Shown here in pieces: positions 23,970 to 32,544 of a DNA stretch of 64,000 nucleotides (position 1 is the stretch's first letter; each line of letters begins with the position of its first letter). Source of the DNA: Cellulomonas taurus (GTDB taxonomy: Bacteria; Actinomycetota; Actinomycetes; Actinomycetales; Cellulomonadaceae); contig NZ_CP051884.1 of assembly GCF_012931845.1 (NCBI RefSeq), positions 1,922,001 to 1,986,000 on the forward strand, written 5' to 3'. The position numbers were made by a program, and so were the translations under genes. The notes beneath the pieces are model-generated. The model made no database searches. It was not told the DNA's origin and saw nothing but the letters and a program-made list of their open reading frames with translations.

Positions 23970-26365
23970 GACCGCGCCTCCCCATCGCGACGCAGCGCTG
24001 CTCGGCGTGCCCGCTCGTCGGCGAGCCGACCCACCCCGGCCCGTCCGACACCGACTCGTTCACCAGTCGGCAGCCCGCGGCCACCGGGCACCAGCAACGG
24101 CAGCTGGGACCTGACGGTGGTCGCTGCCATCAGCGCTGCGACGTCCACCGGGAGATCGAATTCGTCCTGCACCGCGGCGCGGAGCAGGAGGACACGCAAC
24201 GAGTCGCCACCCAACGCGACGAAGTCGTCGTCCATCCCGACGTCGTCCGTTTGGAGGACCCGCCGCCACAGGGCGATCAGCCGCGCAGCCTCCGGGCCAG
24301 TGCCCGGGGTCGGACGTGGGAGCGTGGCCGGCCGGCGCCGCTCGGGCAGGCGGAGCGCACGACGATCGATCTTCCCGCTGGGCAGCGTGGGCAGCGACGC
24401 GACCACGACCAGATGCCGCGGGACCATCGCGGTGGGCACCCGTTCGGCCAGGAAGGCACGCAGTTCCCTGTCATCGACATCGCCACCCGGGGCGGCGACG
24501 AAGGCCACCAGCACGGCACCCTGATCGGGATCCGGGTAGCCGAGCACCGCGGCGTCGGCCGTCGCCGGATGCTGCCTGATCCAGTGTTCCACCTCGCTGG
24601 GTTCGACCCGCTGACCCCGGATCTTGACCTGGTGGTCGGCCCGCCCGCCGAACATCAGGGTGCCGTCCGCCAGCACGGTGGCCAGGTCACCGGTCTTGAA
24701 CACCGTGCGCACCTGCGGATCGTCGAACGGATTCGCGATGAACCGCTCAGCCGTCCGGTCGGGGTCACCGAGGTAGCCGTCAGCGAGCCCGGGGCCGCCG
24801 GCCCAGATCTCCCCCACAGCGCCCACTGGCACCCGACGACCCACCGGGTCGCAGACATACACCCGCATGTCGAGGGGCCGTCCGATGTTCACCACGCTGC
24901 TGTCGGTCTGGACCGCCGGACCGCCTCGATGGCTGACGTAATCCGCCTCGGTCAAGGTGTAAGTGGTGTGCACCTGGGGTCCCAGCTCCCGCACCCGGGA
25001 CTCCAGATCGCTGTGCAGCGCCTCCCCGCCGACGAAGACGTGCCGGAGCGAACGCAGTGCCGCGAAGCCGGCATCGGCGACGAGCACCCGCAGCATCGAC
25101 GGCACGATGCTCAGCACCGACACCTCGCACCGCTCCATGATCCGGAGCAGGCGCTGATCGTCGCGGTCGTCCCCTGGGGGGACCACCACACAAGCGCCCC
25201 CGGTGGCCAGCGGCCAGAAGAATTCGCGGGCGCTCAACGGCAGCTTGAACAGGTGCCGATCACCCGGGCCCTGGGGGTACCTGCCTTGTTCCAGAAAGAT
25301 CCGACTGGTGTGCAGGTGGTGGGATCGCCGCACCGCTTTGGGGACACCGGTCGATCCGGAGGTGAACAGCACGTAGGCCGGGTCGCGCGACGTGACCGCC
25401 ACCGCCGGGTCGTCCTGGCTCGGCGCGGCGAGCAGCTCCGCCATCGCCGGCATCTCGACCACGACAGCGTCCGTCGGCACGGACTCGGGGGCACCGCCGC
25501 CGATGATCAGGTGCGTCGCCCCGCACACCCCGACAAGCTGGTGCAGCCGTTGCGGTGGCAGTTCCGGGTCGAGGAAGACGAACGCGGCACCGGCCTTGAG
25601 TGTGGCGACGATCGCCACGCACAACTCGAACGACCGCTCGGCGCACACGCCGACAGCGGCACCGACCTCGACGCCCGCGGCGACCAGCCGACCAGCCAGA
25701 ACCGACGACGCGTGGTCGAGCTCCCGGTAGCTGATCGATGTGTGCTCGTCGAGCAGGGCGGGAGCGTCCGGGGTACGCCACGCCTGCAGCCTGACCAACT
25801 GGTGCAGGGTGAGGGCCGGATAGTCCGGCAGGCGCGCCGGTGTTCCGCCGTTGGCGACCCGTTCGGCGGGGGTCAGGACGTCCAGTCGGCCCAACGGCGG
25901 CACCGTGTCGGTCGACCAGTGCGCAACCAGCTGGGCGAGCTGCTCGCCGAGCAGCTCCGGCACACAGTCATCGATCGGGGCGTCGACCCAGACGTCGACC
26001 TCCGCCACCCCCGGCTGCAACCGGACTTCGGCGTCGGCCACATCGCTGCCGTCGTCCACCACGACCCGAGGCCGCACCCGCCCGGTGTCGGCAGCCGCTG
26101 ACTCGACAGCAGCCAACAGCCCGCTCCAGGTCGCCTCCGCCCCCTGCGACTGGAGATAGGCCAGCGCCGCGGTGCCGGGCCCGGTATCCGCGCCCAGACC
26201 TACCGGGTCGCGACGACCGTGCCGGTCGAGCAGCACGCTGAGCGCTGCCAGGAGCAGCGTTGCCGGTGAGCTGCCCGGGTGAGCGCGCAGCACGTCCTGC
26301 CAGGCCGGAACCGGCCACCTGTCGTCACTCGCCTGCTGCACAGGTCGCACGGCATCCCCCTTCAT
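23966..26365 (-). CDS. NRPS module: vestigial C region - adenylation - PCP
   Basis: 799 residues. The first ~165 look like a remnant of a condensation domain without HHxxxDG. The A domain runs from about 185 to 675: FTSGSTGVPKAV, TGDLA, and catalytic Lys665 in PSGKIDRRAL. The PCP Ser722 is in LGGDSLRVLLL, followed by an Arg-rich possible docking tail. The residue equivalent to Asp235 of GrsA, which binds the substrate alpha-amine, is Pro376 (KLPLSAREFFWPL), and the Trp239 position is Arg380. The core A5 motif reads TTYTLTEA instead of NxYGPTE. The substrate is therefore probably not an ordinary alpha-amino acid (perhaps an aryl, hydroxy or beta-amino acid). It acts as the loading module for the KS-AT-ACP protein. 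Confidence 0.92.
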   Translation of the reverse strand: MKGDAVRPVQQASDDRWPVPAWQDVLRAHPGSSPATLLLAALSVLLDRHGRRDPVGLGADTGPGTAALAYLQSQGAEATWSGLLAAVESAAADTGRVRPRVVVDDGSDVADAEVRLQPGVAEVDVWVDAPIDDCVPELLGEQLAQLVAHWSTDTVPPLGRLDVLTPAERVANGGTPARLPDYPALTLHQLVRLQAWRTPDAPALLDEHTSISYRELDHASSVLAGRLVAAGVEVGAAVGVCAERSFELCVAIVATLKAGAAFVFLDPELPPQRLHQLVGVCGATHLIIGGGAPESVPTDAVVVEMPAMAELLAAPSQDDPAVAVTSRDPAYVLFTSGSTGVPKAVRRSHHLHTSRIFLEQGRYPQGPGDRHLFKLPLSAREFFWPLATGGACVVVPPGDDRDDQRLLRIMERCEVSVLSIVPSMLRVLVADAGFAALRSLRHVFVGGEALHSDLESRVRELGPQVHTTYTLTEADYVSHRGGPAVQTDSSVVNIGRPLDMRVYVCDPVGRRVPVGAVGEIWAGGPGLADGYLGDPDRTAERFIANPFDDPQVRTVFKTGDLATVLADGTLMFGGRADHQVKIRGQRVEPSEVEHWIRQHPATADAAVLGYPDPDQGAVLVAFVAAPGGDVDDRELRAFLAERVPTAMVPRHLVVVASLPTLPSGKIDRRALRLPERRRPATLPRPTPGTGPEAARLIALWRRVLQTDDVGMDDDFVALGGDSLRVLLLRAAVQDEFDLPVDVAALMAATTVRSQLPLLVPGGRGLPTGERVGVGRAGVGRLADERARRAALRRDGEARS

Positions 26366-27792
26366 CGCTGGAGGACCGCATCCGCCGCGACGACCCCGGT
26401 CGCCGCGCCATACGTCACTCCGATGATCTTCGACGAGCTGTCCCCGACGAAGTACAAGCCCGGCGCAGTGCTCTCCAGATCATGCGAGAGCACGATGTCG
26501 GGGAACACCCGTTCGATCACCGGGGCGGCCACGACCGTCTCCGGACCGATCAGGCCGGGCATCATCGGTTCGAGCAGCTCGCTCATCCGGCGCACGTCGT
26601 CCACCATTCCGGGTCCGAGCACCGCACCGAGGTCTGTCCAAGCGGCCCGCACCAGGCTGGTCCCGGGACGCTCGCCCCCCAGCGCACCGCCGAGCAGCTC
26701 CACCAGCGACTGGGCCACCGGGAGCCCGCCCCCGGCACGGGTGACTCGACGCGCGTAGTCCAACGCGAACTCGGTGCCGGAGGTCCCGTCGGGGACGGCG
26801 GCGGTGGTGATGACACCGAAGTTCGTGCGCCGGGTCGGCGTGGTGATGCAGTGCTGCCCGTCCAGCACCACCGCGTCGCCGAAGGCGTACTGCATGATCC
26901 GCCCGCCCTCGCAGACGCAGAACGTGCGCACCGGCTCGTCGCGCGGGTTCACGAAGGTCAGCTTCGGGTTCAGGCATCCATCGGTGAGCGGGGCCGCGAT
27001 CTGCGCCAGCGTCTCCACCCGCACCCCGACATCGACCCGGCCGCTCGACCGATATTCGGCCCCTACCGCGTCCAGCAGCGTTGTCACCCACCCGACGCCC
27101 AATTTGCCGACACCGACGATGACCGACCGGGTGCGGATCTCCGCACCGTTCACCCGCACCATCCATGTGCCGTCCTCGACACGTTCCACCTGCTCGGCCC
27201 TGGCCGCGAGCCGCACGTCCGCACCGGCGGCGACCGCGGCGTCCAGCAGGGCGTCGACCAGCAGCAGCGACTCGTCGACGGTGATCGCCACCGAGGTCGA
27301 GGCGTCAGCGACGTCGAACCCCTCCGGCGGCACGGTCGGGGTCTGGCGGGGGGTGTCGTCGGCCTCGGGAACCGCCACGCCCATCTGACGCATCAGGCGG
27401 TAGATGTCGGCGACCGCTGCGGACGCCCGGTCGAAGTCCCCCAGCGCGCGTTCCAGCCCGCTGTAGGACCGGCGTCGCCCATCCGGTTGAACCTCAATCT
27501 TGGATCGGGACAGTCCGCCGACGTACCCGAGGTTCGTGTCGAAGTGGAAGGCGGCACCACCCACCCCGGTCAGGCAATCGCAGCGGTGGCACTGCAAGCG
27601 GAACTTCTCAGCTTCCCTGACCGTGCGGCCCTGGCGTTGCGCCTCGACCTTCGCGCACAAGCTGGCTCGCATCCCGCCACCCGCCTCCAGCAGCGTGACC
27701 CGGGCACCACCAGTGGCCAGTCGCCAGGCGGCGAACAGCCCCGAGGGTCCCGCACCGATCACCACGGCGTCCTGGACCGGGGCGGCGTTCAT
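26362..27792 (-). CDS. FAD-dependent oxidoreductase (COG2509-like)
   Basis: 476 residues with an N-terminal FAD-binding VVIGAGPSGLFAAWRL and a C-terminal second FAD segment (GLYFVGDSSSKIIGVTYGAATG). A Cys-rich stretch LQCHRCDCLTGVGGAAFHFD at about 67-86 matches the position where COG2509 dehydrogenases have GVGGAG-FSDGKL. The reaction is unknown; oxidation of the carrier-bound chain or of a sugar precursor is possible. The overlap with the NRPS start indicates a shared role. Confidence 0.85.
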   Translation of the reverse strand: MNAAPVQDAVVIGAGPSGLFAAWRLATGGARVTLLEAGGGMRASLCAKVEAQRQGRTVREAEKFRLQCHRCDCLTGVGGAAFHFDTNLGYVGGLSRSKIEVQPDGRRRSYSGLERALGDFDRASAAVADIYRLMRQMGVAVPEADDTPRQTPTVPPEGFDVADASTSVAITVDESLLLVDALLDAAVAAGADVRLAARAEQVERVEDGTWMVRVNGAEIRTRSVIVGVGKLGVGWVTTLLDAVGAEYRSSGRVDVGVRVETLAQIAAPLTDGCLNPKLTFVNPRDEPVRTFCVCEGGRIMQYAFGDAVVLDGQHCITTPTRRTNFGVITTAAVPDGTSGTEFALDYARRVTRAGGGLPVAQSLVELLGGALGGERPGTSLVRAAWTDLGAVLGPGMVDDVRRMSELLEPMMPGLIGPETVVAAPVIERVFPDIVLSHDLESTAPGLYFVGDSSSKIIGVTYGAATGVVAADAVLQR

Positions 27793-28712
27793 CGACCCAC
27801 CGCCAGGTGCTCGTCCGGGCGAGCCGTGAACCGCCGACGCAGGGGGCCGAAGAACAGATGCTCGGTGGGCCGCCCCTCCGCCGCGATCCGGTGTTCCATC
27901 GCGGCGCAGAACACCGGCGTCAGTGCGAGGACGTGCTCGGGTGACTCACCGGTGAGCTCGCCGTAGCGCTGTAACGCCGAGCGTGCGGCGCTCTGGTACG
28001 GGCCCTCGTCTCCGTACATCCGGTCGAACAGCCACGCGAATCCACGTTCACGGTAGGCGGGATAGGCGATCAGACCGGCGGTCAGCACCAGATTCAGCAC
28101 GTCGAGCCCGACCAGGCCATCAGGCTGGTAGTCCTCCCAGTCCAGCAGCCGGGTGGCCCCTGCCTCGTCCACCTGGACGTTCCACGGACCCAGGTCCCCG
28201 TGTACCGGGCCACGTCGGCTGCGCGCCACCGCGGAGAGGGTGACGTCGGGGAGTCCTGACAGGTCGTGCGTGCCGCCCGTCGGCGCCCCGACCGCGACGG
28301 GGACCGACCCGTGCACCGTGGCCGCCGTCGCCACCGATCGCTGGAGCAGCTCGTGCCACCGCTCGGCGTCCGCGTCGGCGAGGGCGGTCGGGAGGTCGCC
28401 GGTGCCGACGTGACCCATGACGAAGCCTCGTTCGATCGGACCCATCGGCTCAGGGACGTCGATCCGGCCGCGGAGCGCCATCAGATTCGCCCACTCGCCC
28501 GACACCTTCGCATCCGCGGGGTCGAGCGCCACCTTGGCGACGAACCGCGGGACACCGGCGACAGCGACGCCCACGAACAGCCGCTGTCGGTGTCGGCGTT
28601 CGCTGCGCGGAATCCACTGACGGAACTGCGGCTCACCGTCGAGCCTGTCACCGAGCAGATCGATCAGCTGGGCCGTGACCCGCTCGACCGCCTCCCCTGT
28701 CACGGCGCTCAT
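27789..28712 (-). CDS. Aminoglycoside-phosphotransferase-like kinase
   Basis: 307 residues with an APH/choline-kinase catalytic core: VHGDLGPWNVQV (HGDxxxxN) and RLLDWEDYQPD (metal-binding Asp). The N-lobe has VAKVALDP with the ATP-binding Lys. Such kinases either phosphorylate a biosynthetic sugar/amino alcohol or inactivate the producer's own compound. With the glycosyltransferase and transketolase next to it, a sugar kinase or self-resistance role are both reasonable. ATGA overlaps on both sides. Confidence 0.87.
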   Translation of the reverse strand: MSAVTGEAVERVTAQLIDLLGDRLDGEPQFRQWIPRSERRHRQRLFVGVAVAGVPRFVAKVALDPADAKVSGEWANLMALRGRIDVPEPMGPIERGFVMGHVGTGDLPTALADADAERWHELLQRSVATAATVHGSVPVAVGAPTGGTHDLSGLPDVTLSAVARSRRGPVHGDLGPWNVQVDEAGATRLLDWEDYQPDGLVGLDVLNLVLTAGLIAYPAYRERGFAWLFDRMYGDEGPYQSAARSALQRYGELTGESPEHVLALTPVFCAAMEHRIAAEGRPTEHLFFGPLRRRFTARPDEHLAVGR

Positions 28713-29980
28713 CGACGGCTCACGAGCGGACGGCTCATCGCTCCCGCGACCAGGTCGGGGGCCGCCTCGCGCAACGCCTCCGCGAAAGTAGGGCCGAGGA
28801 GTCGGTCGCGCAGTTCGCGTACGCCGTCCTGCCGCTGCTGGTCGCTCAGGCCCAGATACCGCGCAATCCCCGTTGTCGCCCGGTCGGCGAACCGCCGGTA
28901 GGCGCCCTCGTCCGCCAGCAGCCGCCCCACGTGATCGGCGATCGCGGCCGTCCCGGCGAAGTCGTCGGCCGGGACCGCGTAGCCGTCGATCAGATCGTCG
29001 AACCGGAGGCCGTCCGCACCGAATCTGGTGCCTGACAGGCCCGCCAGGTTCGTGATGTGGCCGTAGTGCTCCTCGGGCAGTGCCAACGGGAACCGGCCGA
29101 GGGCGATCGACTCGTGCAGCGCCGTGAGCCCTGGCGTCACCAGATACGCCCGCGCGGACGCGAGCGCGGACATGAACTCGCGCTGGGGAAGACAGCCGAA
29201 CGTGACCTCGCCACCACCGACCAGCTCGGTGTAGCCACGGGAGCCGCTGTAGGCGCCACCGCACACGGCGACTCGGCGGAACTGCGGGTGCCGGGCGACC
29301 AGTTCCGGGATCCAGCGCGAGATCAGGCGCACGTATTCGTTGTGCGTGTCGTAATCCAGCAAGAAGTTCTTGAACCCTCCGATGTTCACCAGCAGGTCGA
29401 GACCGTCCGGTTCGGGCTGGGGCAAGGCGAGGCCGACCTCGTCGACGATCGCACCGGAGAGCGTCGGTCTCGCGGCACCGAGCGCCGTCAGCTGCTCGAT
29501 CCGCTCGGGCACACCGGGGAAGTTCTGTGCGATCGAGGCCGTCGCGGCCAGGTGGGCCGCGAACACCTGCTCGTGTGGGGTGAGCACCGACAGGGTTGTG
29601 CGCCAGTCGTCGAATCCCGCAGCGCGGATCCTGCCGACCACCTCGGCGATCTCGGCCGGGTCGCGTTCCACCAGCCAGAACGCCAACAGGCTGTCGATCA
29701 GGAGCACCGGGGTACCTGCCGCTAGCGCCGAGAAGACCAGGTCGACGTTCATCACCGACACCACCCAGTCGGCGCGCTCGATCTCCCGCGCGATCTCGGC
29801 CGCACTGGCCCCCTCGTCGATCAGGTGGTCGTAGGCGTCGGCGTTCTGCTCCGCGAAGTCAGCAGCCACCGTGGTCCCCACGAACACCCGGTCCGCGTGG
29901 TCCAGCAGTCGCGAGATCGCCGTCAGCTTCGACACCGGTCCGAAACCGCAGCTCTGAGCACCCATCACGATCCGCATCAC
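28709..29980 (-). CDS. GT-B-fold glycosyltransferase-like protein
   Basis: 423 residues. The N-terminal half begins MRIVMGAQSCGFGPVSKL, a Gly-rich loop after strand 1 as in GT-B enzymes. The C-terminal half has VAVCGGAYSGSRGY and YLVTPGLTALHESIALGRFPLALPEEHYGH, which resembles the MurG/LpxB-like donor-binding region (TPGxxxxxE). No family name is recognised with certainty. It probably transfers a sugar during product assembly. Confidence 0.7.
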   Translation of the reverse strand: MMRIVMGAQSCGFGPVSKLTAISRLLDHADRVFVGTTVAADFAEQNADAYDHLIDEGASAAEIAREIERADWVVSVMNVDLVFSALAAGTPVLLIDSLLAFWLVERDPAEIAEVVGRIRAAGFDDWRTTLSVLTPHEQVFAAHLAATASIAQNFPGVPERIEQLTALGAARPTLSGAIVDEVGLALPQPEPDGLDLLVNIGGFKNFLLDYDTHNEYVRLISRWIPELVARHPQFRRVAVCGGAYSGSRGYTELVGGGEVTFGCLPQREFMSALASARAYLVTPGLTALHESIALGRFPLALPEEHYGHITNLAGLSGTRFGADGLRFDDLIDGYAVPADDFAGTAAIADHVGRLLADEGAYRRFADRATTGIARYLGLSDQQRQDGVRELRDRLLGPTFAEALREAAPDLVAGAMSRPLVSRR

Positions 29981-30936
29981 AGTCCCCCATCCCCCTGATC
30001 GGTCATCGCGTGCAGGACGGAGTCCGCGTCGATGCCGTAGTGCCGTGCCAAAGCCTCGATCTCACCGGGCGGGGTCGGTCCCTCCCGAATCGCCAGGAAC
30101 GCGGCAGTGCCGTGCCACCGGCCGCAGAGCGCCAACGCGGTCCGCGCACCGACGCCGGACCCCGCCAGGTGCTCCTCCACCACCACGATCCGGCGCGCCG
30201 ACCTGAGCTGGTCCGCAACCGCCCGGTACGGGAAGGGCCAGACCTGCACCAGTTCGAGCACACCGCTGGAGATGCCGACCGCCTGTGCGCGCCGCACCGC
30301 CTCGTGGGCGGGTCCCACCGTGCTGCCGGTCGCGATCACCACGACCTCCGGTCGATCACCACCGCCACGGATACCTTGGGCAGAGGGCAGCGACTCCTCG
30401 TCGTGCACCGCTGCCACCTCCCGAGCCGCCAGGCGCACGTAGGCAGGGCCGGATCCGGTGATCGCCCGCTCGACAGCCCAGAGCGCATCGGGTATGTCGG
30501 CCGGACAGAACACCCGGGTGTGCGGCATCGCCATCATGGTTCCGAGGTCTTCGGGCACGTGGTGACTCGATCCGAGTCCGCCGTACCCCACACCGCCACC
30601 CACGGCGAGGATCGTCACGTCGAGTCCGGGACCGCAGACGTCGAGCCGGATCTGCTCCACCGCCCGGCGCACCAGGAACGGGGCCATCCCGCACACCACG
30701 ACACGATGCCCAGCCCGTGCCAGCCCTCCGGCGACCCCCATCACGGTCGCCTCGGCGATGCCCACGTCGAAGAACCGGTCCGGGTGCCGTGCGGCGAACG
30801 GCAGAGCCAGGGCGCGGCCGTCGGCCGCGAGCACGACCAGATTCGGATCGGCATCGCCCATCGATGCCAGGAGCCCGGCGATCGGCGGACGCATCGATTG
30901 CCGGGGACGTGCCGGCATCGTCTCCAGGTCCGTCAT
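29977..30936 (-). CDS. Transketolase C-terminal subunit (split transketolase)
   Basis: 319 residues with the pyrimidine-binding and C-terminal transketolase domains: FFDVGIAEATVMGVAGGLARAG carries the conserved Glu that activates thiamine diphosphate, and GSTVGPAHEAV opens the C-terminal domain. It pairs with the N-terminal half encoded immediately upstream (ATGA overlap). Split transketolases recur in natural-product clusters, where they supply unusual sugar phosphates or transfer C2 ketol units to a biosynthetic intermediate. Confidence 0.93.
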   Translation of the reverse strand: MTDLETMPARPRQSMRPPIAGLLASMGDADPNLVVLAADGRALALPFAARHPDRFFDVGIAEATVMGVAGGLARAGHRVVVCGMAPFLVRRAVEQIRLDVCGPGLDVTILAVGGGVGYGGLGSSHHVPEDLGTMMAMPHTRVFCPADIPDALWAVERAITGSGPAYVRLAAREVAAVHDEESLPSAQGIRGGGDRPEVVVIATGSTVGPAHEAVRRAQAVGISSGVLELVQVWPFPYRAVADQLRSARRIVVVEEHLAGSGVGARTALALCGRWHGTAAFLAIREGPTPPGEIEALARHYGIDADSVLHAMTDQGDGGL

Positions 30937-31718
30937 CGAGCGATCTCGTTCAGGGCGGCGGCGTACTGGGCGTCGTCCAGTGTCCCGGTGTGCCATGCGG
31001 GCTGGTGCTCCATGAAGCTCACGCCTTTCCCCTTCACCGTGAACGCCAGCACGACGGCCGGTCCCGCGTTCCGGGCGTCGAGCAGCACCCGGCGCAGCGC
31101 GTCCACGTCATGGCCGTCGGCCCGGAACACCTGCCAGCCGAACGCTTGCCAGCGTCGCTCGGCGAGGTGCCCGGTCGGACCGTCCTGAGTCGGGCCTTCT
31201 TGTTGGAGGCCGTTGAGGTCCACCACGGCGACCAGCCGCCGCAGTCCCCTCCGGGACGCATACGCGGCGGACTCCCAGACGGTGCCCTCGTCGAGTTCGC
31301 CATCACCCATCACGACCACGACGGCCTCGTCGCTCCCGGAGAGGGCGCGCCCCTCGGCGACTCCGCAGCCGATCGCCAGACCGTGCCCCAGCGAGCCGGT
31401 GGACACCGTGATCCCCGGGTACCCCTCGTGGGGGTGGCCGGGCAGCTCGGTGGCGTCGGCATAGCGGGACTCACCGAGCGCTGCGAGCACCGCGTACCAG
31501 GCCCACACGCCGTGACCCTTACTCAGGATCACAGTGCCGACCGGACCCTCGGTGGCGGGATCCAGCGCCGCCGCGAGGATGTCGACCACCGACAACGAGG
31601 AGCCGACGTGGATGGTCCGCTGATGCGCGTACCGCAGGATCATCCGGCGCGCCTCGGCGCTCACATCGGCGGCGGAGCCGGTGCCGACCTGTTCAGTCAC
31701 GGCGATAGACCGAGACAT
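30933..31718 (-). CDS. Transketolase N-terminal subunit (split transketolase)
   Basis: 261 residues forming the thiamine-diphosphate pyrophosphate-binding half: HVGSSLSVVDIL, SKGHGVWAWYAVLA, GSLGHGLAIGCGVA and the metal-binding VMGDGELDEGTVWES. With the next gene it makes a complete active site. It overlaps the upstream methyltransferase gene by 26 bp, the longest overlap in the operon. Confidence 0.93.
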   Translation of the reverse strand: MSRSIAVTEQVGTGSAADVSAEARRMILRYAHQRTIHVGSSLSVVDILAAALDPATEGPVGTVILSKGHGVWAWYAVLAALGESRYADATELPGHPHEGYPGITVSTGSLGHGLAIGCGVAEGRALSGSDEAVVVVMGDGELDEGTVWESAAYASRRGLRRLVAVVDLNGLQQEGPTQDGPTGHLAERRWQAFGWQVFRADGHDVDALRRVLLDARNAGPAVVLAFTVKGKGVSFMEHQPAWHTGTLDDAQYAAALNEIAR

Positions 31719-32421
31719 GCTGCCCGGAGCGCGCGGTGAACGGATCCTTGGTCCAGCTCCCGTAGCGGTGGACCAGGGAGAACCCCGCGAGTCGTGCCAT
31801 CAGGTCCATCTCGGAGGGCCAGATGTAACGCAGGAACGCTGGGTAGAGCTCGATCTTGCCGTCCCGGATGTGGATGTGCTGCTCCAGGATCTGCTGGGTG
31901 GACGGGTCGTGCTTGTCAGCTTCGATCAACACGTGGTCCAGGCCGATGTCGTGCACCTGCGTCCACGAGTTTCGCCGGAACCGAGTCGGGTCCGGCATGA
32001 ACGCCTCCACGATGAAGTGCCCACCGGGTTCGATCACCGACGCGGCGCTCTCGAAGCAGCTGATCTGCTCCTCCTGCGACTGGAGCGCGTAGATCGTGTT
32101 GAGGATCAGGAAGGCCATCGAATACTGGCGGTCGAGCGTGAATGAGCCGATGTCGGCCTGATGGACGACGATCTGCTCCTGGTCCTCTTTGGCGCGCAGG
32201 GCGGCGATCATCTCGTCCGAGGTGTCGATTCCCTCGATCTCGACACCACGCCGCGCAAGTGGGATCGCCACCCGCCCTGTGCCGATCGCCAATTCGAGCA
32301 CAGGCCCAGATCCGACCCATTCAGCGAGGAAGTCGACCGTTTCGCTGGGCTCAGGCCACGGCAGCCCGTCGTAGATGCCCGACCAGCGAGAACCGTACGT
32401 CTGTGCGTTCCATTCCGACAT
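31693..32421 (-). CDS. Class I SAM-dependent methyltransferase, first gene of the operon
   Basis: 242 residues from the ATG at 32421 (MSEWNAQTYG, the usual beginning of close relatives). In-frame starts also exist at 32436 (ATG) and 32454 (GTG). Motif I is VLELAIGTGRVAIPLARRG, then GIDTSDEMIAAL, then FLILNTIYALQSQEEQ and VIEPGGHFIVEAF. It is the promoter-proximal gene of the 20-gene operon. O- or N-methylation of the product is likely; the target is unknown. Confidence 0.87.
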   Translation of the reverse strand: MSEWNAQTYGSRWSGIYDGLPWPEPSETVDFLAEWVGSGPVLELAIGTGRVAIPLARRGVEIEGIDTSDEMIAALRAKEDQEQIVVHQADIGSFTLDRQYSMAFLILNTIYALQSQEEQISCFESAASVIEPGGHFIVEAFMPDPTRFRRNSWTQVHDIGLDHVLIEADKHDPSTQQILEQHIHIRDGKIELYPAFLRYIWPSEMDLMARLAGFSLVHRYGSWTKDPFTARSGQHVSVYRRD

Positions 32422-32544
32422 TCGGCATCCGTTCATGGTGGGAGAATTGGGCACGCCAATTAAAGACCACCTTCGGCCCCCTCAGCGTCGCGCCGGTTTT
32501 CTTTCTCTTGTGAGACTACACTGATTGTTGATCGCGGTGAACCG
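32422..32544. promoter_or_regulatory. Presumed promoter region of the biosynthetic operon
   Basis: The only non-coding stretch upstream of the 20-gene operon, between its first gene and the LLM oxidoreductase gene. It holds a locally AT-rich pyrimidine tract (about 32505-32550) that stands out in this GC-rich region. I see no convincing -35/-10 pair or palindromic operator. That transcription starts here rather than upstream of 33471 is inferred from the gap. Confidence 0.45.

Noticed and set aside
23735..26101. A long plus-strand open frame opposite the NRPS and PKS genes
   Set aside because: His/Arg/Gln-rich shadow of the minus-strand genes, which have clear domain motifs.
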